Assembly: GCA_016169945.1 (NCBI GenBank)
Contig: JADLSH010000377.1
Span: 2,038,001 to 2,102,000 of the forward strand
Source of the DNA: Trachythela sp. YZ-2020
Taxonomy: Eukaryota > Cnidaria > Anthozoa > Malacalcyonacea > Clavulariidae
Direction of reading: 5' to 3'
Length of the DNA stretch: 64,000 nt
The notes under the pieces were generated by a model that was given only the letters and a program-made list of their open reading frames with translations, had not been told where the DNA came from and did not search any database. Below, in pieces: positions 33,536 to 45,149 of the stretch. Made by a program: the position numbers and the translations under genes. How positions within the stretch are numbered: the first letter of the stretch is position 1; each line of letters opens with the position of its first letter.

Positions 33536-34235
33536 AAATACATGAATGCAGAATCCCCTCGCCAATTCGAACTAAGCAATTATATTCTCCAAAAGTTATT
33601 GTAACATTAAGTATTTTTGTCGTTCACTGTAACCATTGTAACACGCAACTGGCCGTATATATATATATTTTCGTACAAAATGGCAAAATAGTCATAAAAT
33701 TTGTACTTTTAACAGGAAAATTATCAATTACCCCTTTATGTAAAGTAGATTTGGCGGTTGAGTTGTGTAAAACTCCCTGAAAAAACTTTTCATAAAACTT
33801 CAACTGTTTTTTGAACGTACGTCAAAAAACGGTATTTTCATATTTCGTCTTTGTCAGTTGAAATGAAGTTTTTGAGATTTTTATCTTTTTACGGTCTTTA
33901 GTCAAAGTTTAAGTGAACTAAAAGTCATCTAAAATGTTTCATTTATCTTGTTTGGGAGACTTTATCTGTAAAACGTCCCGCCTCCCTAATGAACAAAACA
34001 AAACTTTTTGGAAAAATGTCAGTTAAATTTCTGACGTATACATTGAAAAACAAATTATTTGTCTTAGCCAATCATGTGGTTGCTAGTTACCAGTTTTCCT
34101 TCGGCCTGATCTCGCGCATGCGCATAACGTAGGAACCAGTCCATGACGTAGGGTCCATGGCATCGCGGCGGACGACTTTGGATTACGCTATTTTGTTAAT
34201 ATCCGAGGGAAATTACATTGGCTTTTCGCCTTTAT
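33536..34235 (+). repeat. Dispersed repeat family R, copy 1
   Basis: Begins AATACATGAATGCAGAATCC and contains CCAAAAGTTATTGTAACATT, TGTAACACGCAAC and GCGCATGCGCATAACGTAGG, all shared with 39636-40385 and, inverted, with 48265-49137. The right end is diverged. No protein. Confidence 0.7.
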
Positions 34236-34329
34236 TTCCCGTCATACACGTATACTTCTCGTTAGAATTTATACAAAAAAAAACAGTCCTGTAAATCAAA
34301 ACGGACAATCAAAGAGCATTGATCATATT

Positions 34330-35215
34330 TATGTCATGACAAATGCTTGTCTAACAGGCCATTCCAACGTTACGGTTCAATGCGCGTGATAATGCAACAT
34401 CGTCTCCTCGGAATGTTAACTGTGGTGTCCCACAGGAATCCAACTTTTGCCCTCTCTTGTTTTTATTGTATGTTAACGATCTCCCGAACTGTGCGTTCTC
34501 GTCGTTTATCAAATTTGGAAGAAGCCTTGAATTATGAATTGAATAACATTCATGAATGGCTTCTTTCAAATAAATTAACAATGAATGTGCATGGAAAAAC
34601 CGAGTACTAGGTCATTGGAACCCATCAAAGGTTGAGTAGACTTTCCCAAGATATCAATGTTTCTATTGATGGGAAAACATTAAATCAAGTAAACTCAAAA
34701 ATGACTTTATGCGTATTAATTGATGAAAATTTAACTTGGGATGAACAAATCGACAACATCAAAAGGCATTGGCTCTTACGCCGTGTCAAGCCATTTATTT
34801 CAGCCATAACTCTTAAATACATTTACCAAGCTTTACTTCAATCACATTTTGATGATGGTTCCGGCTATGGTATGGAGCAACTGTGGCGAATCCTTGGAAG
34901 GAAAACTGCAGAAACCTCAAAACCGAGCTGCATAGAGTCATTACAGGTGATTCATATGAAATATGCTCCTCAGATATTTTGAAAAAATTAAATTGGAAAA
35001 CGCTTGCGGAAAGACGAAAGGAGCAGCAACTAAAATATGTATCGAAAGCTCTTGCATGCTCGAATGTCCTCTGAACGATATGAGTTAAGAAGTACTAATA
35101 ACTAATAAGGGAGATTTGGGGAAGAAATTGCTAGGAGGGGTGGGGGGGGGGAATTTTCTATAAATTTAAAAATCTTATTGCTACAGCACAGCCTAATGAA
35201 AAGCAACCCTGTTTG
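34330..35215 (+). pseudogene. Non-LTR RT pseudogene
   Basis: Plus-strand frames give NCGVPQ, LLFLLYVNDLPNC, then, with the catalytic ADD segment deleted, NLEEALNYELNNIHEWLLSN, KLTMNVHGKTEY, a stop, SIDGKTLNQVNSKMTL, DENLTWDEQIDNIKR and later thumb blocks. The loss of the catalytic block and several stops show it is dead. It is the same family as the copy at 49715-50786. Confidence 0.8.
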
Positions 35216-36632
35216 ACTGTATTTTAACTTATTATGGTTGATTAGTTACCGTGCAAAAAGATGTTTTAAATAAATAAATTCTGCTAACAGCGTTTTCGAG
35301 TCCTGTTATAACGTAGTAACATACTCTAGCGAAAATGCGAACGGCGCGAAAAGTGAAAATAATCTATGAAGTCATGGTCATCAGCGACTGTTTATCAACT
35401 TATGCTAATGCTGTTGCGTGCCCCTTGAGCCCCCCCCCCCCTCACACACACACACGCATAAAAAGGAGGTCGAAACCTACCCATATTACTATATATGTGG
35501 TCCGTGAGAAAAAAATGTTTGAGGAAGCCTCAATTCCATCAAAAAGTATATAATTTATTTATACTAAATAGGCAAATAGTTTTCGGTAGTCTTTTTAAAA
35601 ATATGTATGGACACTTTAATTAGAAGAAGCAAACACATCGAAAACCATGACATTCTCGAATATTGAAATGATTGAAATTTGTTATTTCAATTCATGAATG
35701 TTCCATTAATCTTTTGAACACATTGCGTATTTGCTTTTATATAATGTTTGTGCATGATTAACTGATTGAATGAAGACGAGACATAACATTACGCAACTTT
35801 TCTACATGACATAATAACTAGAAATACATGCATGCAGCAACCCCTCGCATTTTAAAACCGAACGACTATATAGCTCCAAATAGGTCCGATATATTGCTGT
35901 AGCGAAACTATTTGTCGCCATGTGTGGTCGACATAGTTACACAGAAACATTTTTCGTATGGGTTTTTTTAATTTTTTTCTACAAATTGCATGACTTGAAA
36001 AATTAATACATATGGGTGTACATGGTGTCCAACACGTCTCTTCAATGTTGCTTAATCTTGTATGCAAGGTTTTGCATAGTAGTGATATAGACTGCAGCGT
36101 AGCCCTTGGTTATCTAAGCTCTATTAAGCATCTGTAACATAATTTTCAATGCCCGAAACATATAATGTAGGTATGTAATTATGCATTATATAATGCATAT
36201 ATTTGTTTTTAAATTTGACGTTAGACGTTTGCTAAAACCTTCTGAAATGTTTATAAAACTTAACTGCTTTTCAACTGATATACGCTTTGCCATAAAGTTC
36301 GTCTTTGACTTTGTTTATGTCTCCTCGAGGTAATCGGCTAAACTAAAAAACTTACAACTACACTGACATTGAATGTAAAGCAGTGTATATCCAACTTCTT
36401 TTAAACCGACAGAGACCTAAACCATTTATAAATTTGCCTAGTAATGCATGGCTCATGCTTCTTGCCGTGCCGTGACTTCTTGCATGATATTTAACCACTT
36501 CTTCTTAACATTTTGAAGTACACGAGAAAAAAATACTTCATTGCCAATTTATTCAAACTATTTTCTCATGTTTTAAAAAAAAACTCACTCATTCCACTCC
36601 TTAGTGGCAATCCGCCATACTTTTGAGTTCAT
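35216..36632. other. Gene-free stretch with partial R-family sequence
   Basis: At 35815-35850 GAAATACATGCATGCAGCAA matches the start of family R. At 36541-36632 the sequence with CACTCATTCCACTCCTTAG matches 40533-40613. A C-run and CA-run lie at 35430-35456. No gene. Confidence 0.5.
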
Positions 36633-36869
36633 AATAATAATAATAATAATTTAATTTATAGTGCGCAAGTTTCATTCAGATATGCTCACATGCGCATAAC
36701 ATTCTAGATATTTACATGAAAGATAAAAATAGTTACGTGTAAGATAATCTAAACCAATTATCCATAATCAGTATAGACTATAAATATTATATACTATTAG
36801 TTTCATAAAAATATATATAAATATTGTTAATAAAATCACAGTATTATGTCAATAAATATTATAATAAGC

Positions 36870-38373
36870 TTTCCTAAATAAGTGTGTCTTTAAACTTGCA
36901 ACAGAATCGGCGTTGGATGTGTGAAGGTAAATCATTCCACAAATTGGGTGCTGCACATCCAAACGAGCGATCGCCAAGAGTCTGTAATGTTTTGATGGTA
37001 GTCTTCTGGAGCAAAAGTTTCGAATTCGATCTAATGCTGTAAGATTATGGAGGTTTGATACTTATAAGTTCAGAAATATAGTTAGGTGCCAGCCCATGAA
37101 GTGCTTTAAAAACAATTAGTAGAACTTTAAAGTCTATTCGAAACTTAACTGGAAGCCAATGTAAATCCTTCAGAGTTGGAGTTATATGATCGAACCGAGA
37201 GACATTACATATTAATCTCGCTGCTGCATTTTGCACACGTTGGAGCTTGTTAAGCTGAGTCGAAGGCAAACCATAGTAAAGACTGTTACAATAATCTAAA
37301 CGGCTTGTCACAAATGAATTGATTAATATTTGAGCGGTTTCATGTGTCAGAAACTTTCTTATCCTCCTGATGTTAAATAGATGGAAAAATGCCGCCCTGC
37401 AGCATTTGTTCACGTTGGTATCACATTTAATTTGGGAATCAAACCAAAATCCTAGGTCTTTAACTTCACTAGACGCAGTGACATAAGAATCACCAATACG
37501 CAGGGCATCAACTGTTGTCGCGTTCCAATGATCAAAAAATCAGTCTTACCGTCGTTAAGTTTGAGTTTATCATTTAGCATCCACGTCTTAATGTCATCAA
37601 TACAATTTTCCATGGCCGTAACCGCAGATTCTTGTTCATATATTGAATCTCGTTGGAATGAAACGTACAGTTGATTATCATCCGCGAAAGCATGGGCCCC
37701 AGGTAAGTGACTTTCCAAAATCTGGAACAATTTGGACACATATAGAACAAACAGAAGTGGGCCAAGACAAGATCCTTGGGGCTCGCCATTTTTAAGATCG
37801 AAACGCTTAGATGTACCACCATTTACAGAAATGAATTGCGAACGGTTAGAAAGATAAGAGGTGAACCATTTTAGTACTTGGTCTTTGATGCCAAAACTGG
37901 AGTTCAATCGGTCGAGCATTATATGATGGTCAACAGTGTCAAATGCAGCACTCAAATCCAAGATTACAAGTAAGGTAACACGCTGATGGTTCATGTTCAT
38001 TAGGATATCATGCTTAACACGTAGTAAGACCGTCTCCGTACTGTGATACTTGCGGTATGCCGATTGTGCCTTGGGGTAGAGTTGGTATAAATTCAAGTAG
38101 TTATTTGTCTGATTAAAGGCAGCATGCACGTTCTGTTAATTTAGACGTAAATGTAAGGTTACTGATAGGGCGAAGATTCTCAAAGACCACTTCTGTTTTT
38201 GATTTTTTAAGTTGCGGCTGGACTAATGCTTGCTTCCATTCATCACAAAAAACACCAGATTGTAGTGAAAAATTAATCTTTCTGGTAATCACAGGGAGGA
38301 GAATATCTTGACATTTTAGGACCAGTGAAGTGGGCATTGGGTCTAAAGAGCACGATTTTTTGTCCGTCTCCAT
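36870..38373 (-). pseudogene. LINE reverse transcriptase and C-terminal domain
   Basis: RT blocks run in three frames: LDPMPTSLVLKC and LRPISNLTF (38113-38373); QSAYRKYHSTETVLLRVKHD, DLSAAFDTVDH, GEPQGSCLGPLLF and the catalytic AFADDNQLYV (37452-38129); then in another frame DLGFWFDSQIKC, RLDYCNSLYYGLP and LQRVQNAAARLI (down to 37045), and finally RSFGCAAPNLWNDLP near 36930. Frameshifts lie near 38120 and 37525. The catalytic Asp pair is intact, but the frame is not. Confidence 0.85.
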
Positions 38374-39464
38374 TTCTTTTCTGCTCTCCTCCGTTGCCGC
38401 TTAACAGCCTTAACTTGCTCATGGACGATAGGTCTTTTTGTAACAGTCTTTGTTTTCAATGGTGCATGCTGGTCTAAAATTGAGTTTAATGTTCCATCAT
38501 AACAGTCATTTAGATCAAATGATTCCATGTTTTCGCAGAGGATAGAGTTAGATAGATCCTTCCGCAAGGCATCCAAATTAATGGCCGCTACATTGCGATA
38601 CGAAACATTTAAGTTGATTCGAGGCCCTCGATCTAGTTGTAATTGACAAAATACAGGCATATGATCAGAAAACAAGCCGTCCGCTCTAGGAGAAGAAGCA
38701 ATGATTTGATCAGTTTGTCGGGTAACAACAAGATCAAGAGTGTGGCTACTACAATGAGTAGGAGTATGTACGTGTCGATCAAGTCCGACACTTTCAAATA
38801 GCTCAAGTAATTTAATAGTATCAGTGTTGTCATTACAGTCAACATGAATGTTAAAGTCGCCAGCAATCAAGAGGGGGTCAGTATTTAAAACAACTGACTC
38901 CAAGTATTCAGAGAACTCTGAATAAAACACGGAAGAGGTAATAGGGTGGATTTCGGAGTAAGGTGGTCTGTAGATGATAATAACTGATATTCTCTGAGAG
39001 ATGAATTTGACTTTCCACTCAGAATACTCAAAGGATTGTCGTTCGCTACCAGCAATTTTAGTAACCAAAAAATTTTCTTTAAATATAAGTCCAGTACCAC
39101 CTCCCCGGCGATTGAGGCGAGATTGGTCAAGAAACTTATAGCTTGATGGAGTACATTGGGTCTTAACAGCAGATTCTTTATCCGTAAACCATATCTCAGT
39201 CAGCGCCACAAGGTCAGGTGTGTGATCACATATAAAGTCAGTAAACTGAGCTGACTTATTATTCAGAGACTGGGCATTTAAGAGACAAAATTTTACACCA
39301 TTATTACTTAGTGAGACGGCTTGTAAGGGTTTTTGTGAACTAATGTAAATTAGATTAGACAGATTATTCCTCGGTTTGGGATCAGTAGTAGGACAGTCGT
39401 GAAAGGGATGATCATCATTACGTGCTGAGTTGTTGACATTGACATTACAGCAACGCTTTCCCAT
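38343..39464 (-). pseudogene. LINE apurinic-like endonuclease domain
   Basis: A 373-residue frame with the AP-endonuclease motifs in order: LLNAQSLNNK, LTEIWF, RRGGGTGLIF, IIYRPP, IAGDFNIHVD, HTLDLVV and FSDHMPVF. These carry the metal-binding Asn, Glu, Asp, Asn and the final Asp-His. This domain nicks target DNA to prime reverse transcription. The frame then runs into RRRRAEKKWRR-like sequence and stops at 38343, because roughly 150 residues of linker are missing and the frame shifts near 38365, so it is no longer joined to the RT. Confidence 0.85.
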
Positions 39465-39635
39465 GACCTCATCTAATAATAGAATTGATAAAACTTCATT
39501 TTGTTCCTTCGCCTTGTATGTGCTCGAAAAACCTCTTCTGATTGCCGATTTTCATATAAAATTACCTCATCATGACTTGCCGAATTGTTAAATCGTTTAT
39601 TACGTTTCCCAGGTAATTTCCTATATACTGAGCCA

Positions 39636-40725
39636 ATCACTGTAACCATGGTAACACGCAACAATGTTTTTTTATTTTGTAAAAAATGGTAAAATTTGTT
39701 AATTTTAACTATAAAATTATCAATTGCCCAACAATATAAAGTGGGTATGTTATTATGTACTCTTTTAGCTTTGATTTACTGTCAAATTCAACCTTAGAAG
39801 TCTCACAAACATTTCGAAATTTTCATATGAAAACTTCAACTGTTTTATTAACAGTATTTTTATACTTTTTTTCGCGCTTCTTTTTGAGATTTAATATGTT
39901 GTTTCTTATTCTATAACGTATTTGAATTAATACTAAAATACCTTTTAAGCTTAATCAATGTTGTATTGACCACACAGGATGTCCTACGTATTTTCAAATC
40001 CACAAACTATAATATACTGCATGCCAATACGGCAAAAGCATGTATACAAAATAGACACTTACGCGTTTAAAACGCTTTAAATCTCGAAAATCTTGTCTTT
40101 CTTCGGTCTTTTGACTGTTTTTTTCCTCCTGTAATTTTAACATGGGAAAGTACTCTAAATAATTTTCATTTATCTCGTTTTATAGACTTTGTTTGTCTGT
40201 TTATTTCCCAAACAATTTTCTCCCGGCTTGAACTCGCGCATGCGCGTAACGTAGGAAACCGTCCATTGCATAATGGCAGATAACTTTGCATTCCGCTATG
40301 TTGTCACATGCCCGGGTGTAAATATCCGAGCGGAATTAGTACCCTCGCACGGCGCTTCGCGCCGGCTCGGGGATAAATATGCTAAAAAAAACAAAACATC
40401 TCCCCCCTAAACAAAAAAATTGGAATAAAGGACACTAACCAAATTTTGTTTACTTGGCCTAAACCAACATTTTTTTTAAATTGACACAGTCAAAATCGTC
40501 AAAGATATAAACAAGAAAACAAATCACATTGTTGCCAATTTCTTCAAACTATTTTCTCCTATGTTTAAAAAACTCACTCATTCCACTCCTGACAATCCGC
40601 CATACTTTTGAGATCAGTGGGAGGCCCCTGAGACATGCAAAAATTGATGAACTTTAGACGTCGCTAGCGGAATTAGTACCCTCGCACATGCGCTTCGCGC
40701 GTGGCTCGGGGATTAAAATATAAAT
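39636..40725 (+). repeat. Dispersed repeat family R, copy with GC hairpin ends
   Basis: Shares CTGTAACCATGGTAACACGC, ATTATCAATTGCCC and CGCGCATGCGCGTAACGTAG with other R copies. It ends in a GC-rich hairpin, CTCGCACGGCGCTTCGCGCC followed by GGCTCGGGG (40340-40372). A variant of the same terminus is repeated at 40675-40713 after a second segment homologous to 36541-36632. Confidence 0.75.
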
Positions 40726-41634
40726 GCTAGAGGTGCACATATATATATTTCTCATAGCCAAATATTCTAATGAAAGTATACTTTATTGTGATAAGAACTA
40801 GTGGACTACACGCATTTCTTGAATCTAACATGTAGTCAAGCAATAGGCAGAGCAAATATTTTATTCTGCTGATCGCAGCTGCTACAAGCCGAAATACATT
40901 ATAGCTAGCGGTAATTTTGAACTTAAATATAACGATATCAAGTTTGTTGCGGGCACATTATCGAATAGCCAAAAGTTAAACAGAGAAACATTTTCAATAT
41001 AGAATAAGAAAATACACTACCGTATATTATATGAAATTCATATTTTAATGATCGTGTGTATTTAGAAAACAGCCAAGACGCATTTTGCGTGATATAATTA
41101 ACAAGTAAAGTTGTCATGTTCGTTTTAACTTATAAGTCGGCTATAAACATGCTGGCTTTTTTATTCTTAATTGTTTCGTGAAGTTTTGTCAAACACAATC
41201 TCCATGCCCCCATTCGTATAGGGCTATTACATAATATAGGCACGTTAACATGGGGCATTTTTACGGTTTGAGTTTTATCTTTGAAATGACAACCTTAATT
41301 GAATTAAGCCCCCATTAAGGTATATTAAAAACTCAATTTGATCCAACAAATGTTCTTCTATTAGACGAATAAATACGCCAAGCTAAATTGTTACTTGTTT
41401 CCTTGGAAACGGTAAAGGGAAGGAGCTCGACACGCAGCGGAACGGCATAGTGTAAATACACTTGTTTTTCGCCATCTGGTATGGAAAGTAATCCGGTCCG
41501 TTATAGTGTAACTCTAGCCTACATAAATCCGCAAGACAGAATGTAGTTTTCAAATATATCAAGACGGAATATAGTTTTCAAACTGAACAAAGAAAACACA
41601 TTATATTAATTGTTTCAAAATAATTTAATTGTTT
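40726..41634. other. No gene recognised
   Basis: AT-rich sequence downstream of the PAN-like gene's stop codon. No supported ORF or repeat. Confidence 0.4.
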
Positions 41635-42340
41635 CTAAAAATTATTATAGCAGATGGGATGGTTTATCCACTGGAAACACAAATATCCATTGGACATTTC
41701 ATGTTCCCATTTGTCTATTCGACTAACGAAATCTTCAAGGTCTTCTTTGTCCATTGCACATATTGCGTTGCTATATTGTACAGGCACATTTTTTGACCAA
41801 ACCTAAACAAGTATTTACCCATAAATTTATAATTTCTGGCAAAATTACAACATACCGCTTCAACATCACGTAACAATGTCCAATCTCCTGTCATTGCTGT
41901 GTTTCTTTTCTTGGTAACGTTGGTAAGTTGACAGTTTTCGATATTGATTGTTGTTCTGTAGTTGAATCCAACACATTTCGGTTCTTCTTTGCACAGGGTG
42001 TAACATCCTATCTGGACAATCGAAGATGTAACATTGTGACTTGATATGATCTCAACTGGAGGTAATGATGGACCACCTAAAGTTTAAAGTTTTAACAAAA
42101 GCTGGCTAAATAATTATTTACAAAAAGATGAAGATTTCCAACATGTGTGCAAGATTTGAAACAATTCCCAGCCAGGCTTTTTAGACAGACGGCTTTCACA
42201 ATTTGTCGACAATATTTTTATGAAATAAACATAGATAACTCACCTCTTCTGATAATCTGATAATCTTTGGGGGAACAGTTGTTTGCATTAATGCTTGCAA
42301 TTATGAGCATCAGCAAGGTTAAAGTTGCCGTTTTAAACAT
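41635..42340 (-). CDS. Small secreted PAN/apple-like protein, complete three-exon gene
   Basis: Exons 42244-42340, 41856-42076 and 41635-41802 join through standard AG/GT borders (phases 1 and 0) into a 162-codon frame, 161 residues plus TAG. The start is chosen because it begins a clear signal peptide: MFKTATLTLLMLIIASINA, then mature NNCSPKDY. Exon 2 holds a PAN/apple-like core with spaced cysteines: IGCYTLCKEEPKCVGFNYR, then CQLTN and DWTLLRDVE. Exon 3 adds two or three further cysteines and ends CYNNF. PAN domains bind proteins or carbohydrates in secreted and surface proteins and are abundant in cnidarians. The partner is unknown. Nothing is broken. A CRE-like TGACGTCA lies about 100 bp upstream. 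Confidence 0.85.
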
Positions 42341-42439
42341 GATTGAAATCGTCTAACGTGCTTTCTGCCTGGCAGTAATATGCCTAATAGAGTTGCTAAC
42401 GATATAATCAGCCAAGCAGGATTGAAATCGTACGCGCGG

Positions 42440-42447
42440 TGACGTCA
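42440..42447. promoter_or_regulatory. CRE-like palindrome TGACGTCA
   Basis: An exact 8-bp cAMP-response-element consensus 100 bp upstream of the PAN-like gene's ATG. A TGATTATATCG TATA-like stretch lies between. Also, GATTGAAATCGT occurs twice, at 42341 and about 42420. Promoter function is inferred. Confidence 0.5.
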
Positions 42448-42844
42448 CAAAGATGTGGGTGGGACTAACGTCAGATACTTAAGCAGGATTTAGCAGCATA
42501 TAAACAAACTTAAAAAACTCATTAATAATTCATGAGGAAAACACAAAGAAAAATCATCACCGTATCGTGGTTTTATATGTGATAAAAAATCCTCCTGATT
42601 TACATAAACTTTAGCTTCAATTTTCTCGGCTTAGACAACGTTATTTTTCAAAACTACTACGCCAACGAACTTACCAAGCTATTCAAAACACACAAGCTAT
42701 TCAAACCACTCGTAGAGCGTGTTTTAACACTCCTGCAGCTCGTGTTTTAAATAGTACTTAAAGAATGTGTATCATCAGGCATACATTGCGCTCTTCAATG
42801 AGCAGGGCGGCCATTTTCTTGGCAGATAAATTGCTGTGATATTG
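42448..42844. other. No gene recognised
   Basis: Upstream region of the PAN-like gene; AT-rich with a few short direct words (CACACAAGCTATTCAAA and CACTCGTAGAGCGTGTTTTA). No ORF. Confidence 0.4.
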
Positions 42845-43355
42845 CATATTATTATATTATTATTAAAATACATTTGTTGAGCGCAAATTAGCATAAAAAT
42901 ATTCAGATGCGCTGTGAAATAAATTATACATACTATTATGCAACTACTGCATGCGTTTATAGGTTAAAAATGAGTATAATTTACGTATATACAAGCTAAA
43001 AAATGTATCCGTTAACATTAAAAAGCAATATCATAGGCAATACCAAATAAATAAGCTAAGTTTTTAAAATGTTTCTTAAATGTACTAAGTGAGCTTAAAA
43101 GCCTTAATTCTTTAGGAAGGCAGTTCCAGAGTTTCGGTGCAGCAAATTTAAACGCTCTGTCTCCGATTGAATTGAGTGACTTGTCAGACGGCACAGCAAG
43201 GATTATTTCATTACTTGATCGAAGATTATAGTTAGGCTGTACCCTGATTTGAATCAAATCACGCAAGTACCCAGGAGCCAATCCATGGATCGCTTGAAAA
43301 GTTAAGGCGAGAATCTTAAATTCAATTCGAGATTTAACGGGTAGCCATGCAGTGA
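42845..43355 (-). pseudogene. 5'-truncated LINE, C-terminal RT piece
   Basis: The minus-strand frame reads AWLPVKSRIEFKILALTFQA, IHGLAPGYLRDLI, NYNLRSSNE, GDRAFKFAAPKLWNCLPKEL and STFKKHFKNLAYLF, then stops at 43018. This is the very end of CR1/L2-like ORF2. A 3' tail of ATT repeats follows near 42845-42870. The 5' break near 43355 is typical of incomplete reverse transcription. Confidence 0.85.
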
Positions 43356-43528
43356 AGCTCCTTTTAGAAAGGACTGATATGCACAAATTTTGTATCGAAG
43401 TAATCCATCCAATATATTGTCATTCCTTGCTGGAAAGCATATTTTTTTATAACATTCCACCAAGTAGACTCATACTTTGAATTAGAGCGTGCTTTGTTTC
43501 GAGGAAAAACACTACATTATTTACACAT

Positions 43529-43756
43529 ATGGCGTCGCCTTCATTGCCAAAGCTCGGCAGGCCAAAACTAGGAATTGATATACACCGAATTGGCTTACGA
43601 ATGGATGTTTACAATCAATGGCTGGTACAAAAAGATCCGGTTGGAATGGCTGAGAAAACCCACAGTGGATTTGCTAGTCACCTGCTGGAAATTCTCGAAG
43701 AAATGACACGAATTAGAAGTGAAAAAAAACTGCCTTCTCCTCAACCCTTTGGTTAG
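43529..43756 (+). CDS. Possible first exon, unknown function
   Basis: A 75-residue frame beginning MASPSLPKLGRPKLG, continuing IDIHRIGLRMDVYNQWLVQK and HSGFASHLLEILEEMTRIRS. The composition is protein-like, and the upstream base context is ATGGCG. A GTTAGT donor sits at its end (CCTTTG/GTTAGT), but no following exon was found. I do not recognise it. It may be a real first coding exon or a transposon remnant. Confidence 0.4.
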   Translation: MASPSLPKLGRPKLGIDIHRIGLRMDVYNQWLVQKDPVGMAEKTHSGFASHLLEILEEMTRIRSEKKLPSPQPFG

Positions 43757-44054
43757 TTCATTATCAATTATTACATGTCTTGTTTAAAATAAATGACATT
43801 TTTGTATTCTAGGGAGATATTTGTTTCATGCATGCTTGATATTGGCTTTTTTTACATACAATGGTTAAATGATATATTATTTTTGTTTTTTTTCACATTC
43901 ACACTCTTTACACTTGTGCGACCAACCTGTGGTTTTGCAGCATGTTCCTCCAGCATTCATGATTTAAAAAGTCATTGCCCCTGATTTAACTCAATCTGCG
44001 GGAAAATGCTTAATCTATTAGCTGGCAATGCGCCCATATACGTCTTACTTTAGT

Positions 44055-44087
<33 letters not shown>

Positions 44088-45149
44088 TGTCAGTGGCAGG
44101 GTCTAAAATGCTCTCTTGCGTGATTACGATTGTTGAATATTCGAATATTAGCATTCCCGAATCATAATAAAAAAATAGCGCGGAATGCATGCCGGTTGAC
44201 ACACATTCTTTAAGTCGAATAATTGTCCATACCAAATTTGAACTTCAAACCAAACCGCTACTTTTTTTTGTAAATACATGCACTTCAACCGGTTTTTTTC
44301 CTTGGTTTTTGAACACCTCTTCTCATGATCTCGTAATTTCTGGGAGAACAGTTCTTTCCTTGAATGCATGCAATTAACAGAATAACTGACGAGTTGAACA
44401 AGGGGATAACTTTCGGTTATTCTATTAAGAGTTTAAGCAAAGGACGCCTCCACGTCCTTGAACAACTTTAAGCGACATGTAGGCTTAATTAAATTTTGGA
44501 GGCATGTAAGTTATTATATACTTGGCTCATTTCAATCCCAATCATGGTCCAAATACTGCGAAACCATCAAAATACTGCGAAATTAACGAAGAAATTTATT
44601 TAATTAACATTTCGTGATTCTATCGAGAAACAAAATGACAAATTGTTACCTAGCCGTGTAACTTTGCGGACCGTGCCAGACAGACATGTGTCGAACACGT
44701 GTCAATATTTGAGCTTAATTATTTTCGACAAGACAGAAATAACATTTGATTATATAACAATTTTTCCTATATAATAAGATTGGCATTATTGTGCAACTAA
44801 AATACAGTTATTCCAATCAATTTCTATTCAATTTCAGAAAGTCAGACCAGTAATGCTAATTTTCCTCATATCCAGGATGCTAGTCTATAACGTCACCTAA
44901 AATGCAGGAAATCATTTTTCAGAAATCCAAATTACACCGGTTTATGACCCAAGGCCTCCCGCAAAATACTCACCTCCTGTTAGAATATAATTCAAGAACT
45001 ACACTGCATAATTATTCCTCCCCCTTTTGAACAGATGTGCATAACTTTTTAAACTACGCCTTCCAAAACAACTTAATTAGAAACAAAAACATTTGGAATA
45101 AGTTATTATGTTTCTATAACGTAAATATACTGGATGGAATATCTGTCAT
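43757..45149. other. Gene-free stretch
   Basis: Holds a truncated inverted copy of the TTAACCCATTA family at 44013-44105, recognised by GTCTAACGCCAGACGATTTT. No exon downstream of 43756 could be confirmed. The region ends in LINE 3' flank. Confidence 0.4.
44013..44105. repeat. Truncated copy of the TTAACCCATTA-ended repeat
   Basis: Inverted relative of 1996-2108, sharing GTCTAACGCCAGACGATTTT and GGCAATGCGCCC; the outermost bases of both ends have decayed. Confidence 0.65.

Larger units (their letters stand above)
36633..39640 (-). mobile_element. CR1/L2-like LINE, near full-length ORF2, degenerate
   Basis: Reading on the minus strand, endonuclease (about 38365-39464) is followed by RT and C-terminal domain (about 36870-38373), then a 3' tail of ATT repeats ending at 36633. 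The tail abuts sequence homologous to 40533-40613, and the 5' side at 39640 abuts family R, suggesting insertion into an R copy. A short 5' ORF at 39473-39664 has no recognised domain. Confidence 0.85.
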
